DNA of 64,000 nucleotides from the NCBI GenBank assembly GCA_052180195.1, contig CP197469.1; one strand, 5' to 3'. A program made the position numbers and the translations under genes. Below, in pieces: positions 62,288 to 64,000 of this stretch (its first letter is position 1; every line of letters begins with the position of its first letter). Origin of the DNA: Gottfriedia sp002574545. GTDB taxonomy: Bacteria; Bacillota; Bacilli; Bacillales; Bacillaceae_G. Under the pieces are notes generated by a model, which saw only the letters and a program-made list of their open reading frames with translations, made no database searches and was not told where the DNA came from.

Positions 62288-63802
62288 TTAAACGGTAGCT
62301 AGAGCCATAACGCTCTCTTGAGTTGCTTCTTCTCTTGATAATTGTCCGGTTATTTTACCTTCTGCCATAACATAAATTCGATCACTCATACCTAGCACTT
62401 CTGGAAGTTCAGAGGAGATCATAATAATGCTCATTCCTTGTTCTACAAGTAGATTCATAAAACTATAGATTTCAAATTTTGCACCTACGTCTATTCCACG
62501 AGTAGGTTCATCGAGAATCAGTACGTTTGGATTTGTAAATAACCACTTACTCAATGATACTTTTTGCTGATTACCGCCACTCAATTTACCAACGATTGAA
62601 GTAATTGAAGGAGCTTTTATGTTTAACTTGTTTAAGTAATCATTTGCAACAACAATTTCTTCATGTTGATTGATCACGCTTGACTTTGAAATTTCAAATA
62701 AGTTCGTAATCGAAATATTATTTTTAATATCTTGCTCAAGGATCAATCCGTCTCCTTTACGGTCCTCTGTTACATAGGCTATACCCGCTTTTATTGCATC
62801 TTTTGGATGTTTAAAACGCTTTTGCTCACCTTGTACTAAAACGGTACCGTCAAGTTTGTAATTTGTTGGATTACCAAAAATACTTTTTGCTAGTTCTGTT
62901 CGACCTGATCCCATTAATCCAGCAATACCGATAATTTCACCTTTTCGAACATTTAGATTGATTTTATGAAGAATTTTTCGACCTAATTTTGGATCGTACA
63001 CATCCCAGTCTTTTAATTCTAATGAAACTTCACCAAACTTCTGATTTGGACGCTTCGGATAAATATCATCAATTTCACGACCAACCATATGTTTGATGAT
63101 TGTGTTTTCGGTGATTTCTTCTTTATTTAAAGAGCAAATTGTTTTCCCGTCACGAAGTACAGTAACCGTATCTGCAACAGCAATTACTTCTTTAAGTTTG
63201 TGCGAAATCATAATACAAGAAATGCCTTGATTCTTTAACTCTTCCATTAAGAAAAGTAGATTTTCACTATCATCTTCATTTAAAGCAGCAGTAGGCTCAT
63301 CAAGAATAAGCAATTTAACATCCTTACTAAGTGCCTTAGCAATTTCAACAAGCTGCTGTTTACCTACACCTAATTCCTTGATCTGAACGTCCGGATTTAC
63401 ATCCAACTTCACTTTTTTTAGCATTTCAATTGCTTTTACAATCGTTTCATTGAAATCAACAGTCATTCCCTTTTTAATTTCATGTCCGATAAAAATATTT
63501 TCATATACCGACAGTTCAGGGAAAAGCGATAATTCTTGATAGATGATACCAATACCCTTTTTTTCGCTATCGCTAATTTTTGAAAACTTTTGAACTTCAT
63601 CTCCGAAAACAATATCACCTGTATAGGTTCCATATGGATAAATACCACTTAAAACTTTCATTAAGGTCGATTTTCCTGCACCATTTTCACCAACTAAGCA
63701 ATGTATTTCCCCTTTTCTTACTTTGAAGTTAACATCACTTAATGCTTTTACACCTGGAAATTCTTTTGAGATATTTCTCATCTCTAAAATAAATTCACTC
63801 AT
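62288..63802 (-). CDS. Sugar ABC transporter ATPase (GguA/XylG-like)
   Basis: A double-ATPase protein of 504 residues. First half: Walker A GENGAGKSTLMKVLSGIYPY, ELGVGKQQLVEIAKALSKDV and LLILDEPTAALN. Second half: MGSGRTELAKSIFG replaces a standard Walker A, with signature LSGGNQQKVSLSKWLF and LILDEPTRGIDVGAKFEIYS, as usual in this group. The frame opens at 63889, but GGGAG precedes ATG 63802 and the product starts MSEFILEMRNISKEFPGVK. The gene lies between binding protein and permease. Confidence 0.9.
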   Translation of the reverse strand: MSEFILEMRNISKEFPGVKALSDVNFKVRKGEIHCLVGENGAGKSTLMKVLSGIYPYGTYTGDIVFGDEVQKFSKISDSEKKGIGIIYQELSLFPELSVYENIFIGHEIKKGMTVDFNETIVKAIEMLKKVKLDVNPDVQIKELGVGKQQLVEIAKALSKDVKLLILDEPTAALNEDDSENLLFLMEELKNQGISCIMISHKLKEVIAVADTVTVLRDGKTICSLNKEEITENTIIKHMVGREIDDIYPKRPNQKFGEVSLELKDWDVYDPKLGRKILHKINLNVRKGEIIGIAGLMGSGRTELAKSIFGNPTNYKLDGTVLVQGEQKRFKHPKDAIKAGIAYVTEDRKGDGLILEQDIKNNISITNLFEISKSSVINQHEEIVVANDYLNKLNIKAPSITSIVGKLSGGNQQKVSLSKWLFTNPNVLILDEPTRGIDVGAKFEIYSFMNLLVEQGMSIIMISSELPEVLGMSDRIYVMAEGKITGQLSREEATQESVMALATV

Positions 63803-63854
63803 ATGATCCGTCTCCCGAATTTGCCATCTACTTACGTCATTAATTAAATTGAAC

Positions 63855-63885
63855 AAAATAGTGACGGTTAGCCCATCACTATTTT
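63855..63885 (-). terminator. Intercistronic stem-loop
   Basis: AAAATAGTGA and TCACTATTTT form a perfect ten-bp stem with an 11-base loop between the binding-protein gene and the ATPase gene. Such stem-loops let the binding protein be made in excess by partial termination or RNA protection. Confidence 0.65.
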
Positions 63886-63907
63886 GCAAGTTTTTTTCTT
63901 CTATTAA

Positions 63908-64000
63908 TTACTTCAATCCAGTGAATTCTGAAGCATTATAGTATCCAGAATCAACTAAGTCTTTCTTTACTGTGCTTTGATCTACAACAATAATATCTGT
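63908..64000 (-). CDS. Sugar-binding lipoprotein, C-terminal end only (ChvE-like)
   Basis: The window stops inside this gene. The last 30 residues, TDIIVVDQSTVKKDLVDSGY YNASEFTGLK, resemble the end of ChvE/XylF-type sugar-binding proteins (VDSGYY motif). It lies upstream of the ATPase and permease genes in the same operon, as expected. The signal peptide and binding domains are beyond the right edge. Confidence 0.75.
   Translation of the reverse strand, partial: TDIIVVDQSTVKKDLVDSGYYNASEFTGLK

Overview
This window is low-G+C, Bacillaceae-like DNA. Strong Shine-Dalgarno sites, many Rho-independent terminators, a SleB/YpeB spore-germination pair, a T-box before asnA, CcpA cre sites and an NprR-like peptide receptor all point to an endospore-forming Bacillus relative. 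No rRNA, tRNA, CRISPR array or intact transposase gene was found.

Region 1 (1-8.3 kb, minus strand) is an amino-sugar and muropeptide recovery locus: anmK, a MupG-type 6-phospho-N-acetylmuramidase, a three-part lactose/cellobiose-type PTS, a GH4 phospho-glycosidase, a BadF-type amino-sugar kinase and murQ. The internal promoter at 5.9 kb has a 21-bp inverted repeat over its -35 box and spacer, with a cre site at the start point. A chitobiose-type chb operon (IIB, IIC, IIA, GH4, chbG) follows at 24.2-28.5 kb. It is interrupted by a small palindromic repeat and also has a cre site upstream.

Region 2 (8.5-24 kb) is mixed: DUF2935, LuxR and LysR regulators, a CD3324-family regulator behind a possible leader-peptide attenuator, FusB-like EF-G-binding protein, TerC, a MarR-GNAT fusion with its own operator, a methyltransferase, an ABC exporter, an SwrC-like RND pump, and a quorum-sensing pair. 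The pair is an NprR-like TPR receptor whose stop codon overlaps the start of an unlisted 50-residue export-type propeptide.

Region 3 (28.8-37.8 kb) holds ypeB-sleB, a surface-polymer group (coiled-coil protein, two-domain glycosyltransferase, LtaS-like enzyme) and an EamA transporter. Next comes a 1012-bp transposon-like cassette with 28-bp inverted ends and a perfect 8-bp target duplication. It has no transposase, only two small unknown genes bordered by three related stem-loops.

Region 4 (37.8-47.7 kb) holds selO, a vanR/S/Y/Z-like group without vanHAX, a 14-copy tandem array of a 52-bp palindrome-bearing unit, a patatin-like lipase of foreign look, a TnsA-like fragment and a B12-dependent ribonucleotide reductase. 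A 49-bp direct repeat that includes the reductase terminator borders the array-patatin segment, which suggests a decayed Tn7-like insertion.

Region 5 (48-64 kb) is mostly ordinary chromosome: thioesterase, YgjP-like metallopeptidase, DUF5995, an FtsH-like protease, a nitrilase with two GNAT enzymes, rpiA, a P450 with a berberine-bridge oxidase remnant, asnA with T-box, and the end of a ChvE/GguAB-type sugar ABC operon that runs off the right edge.
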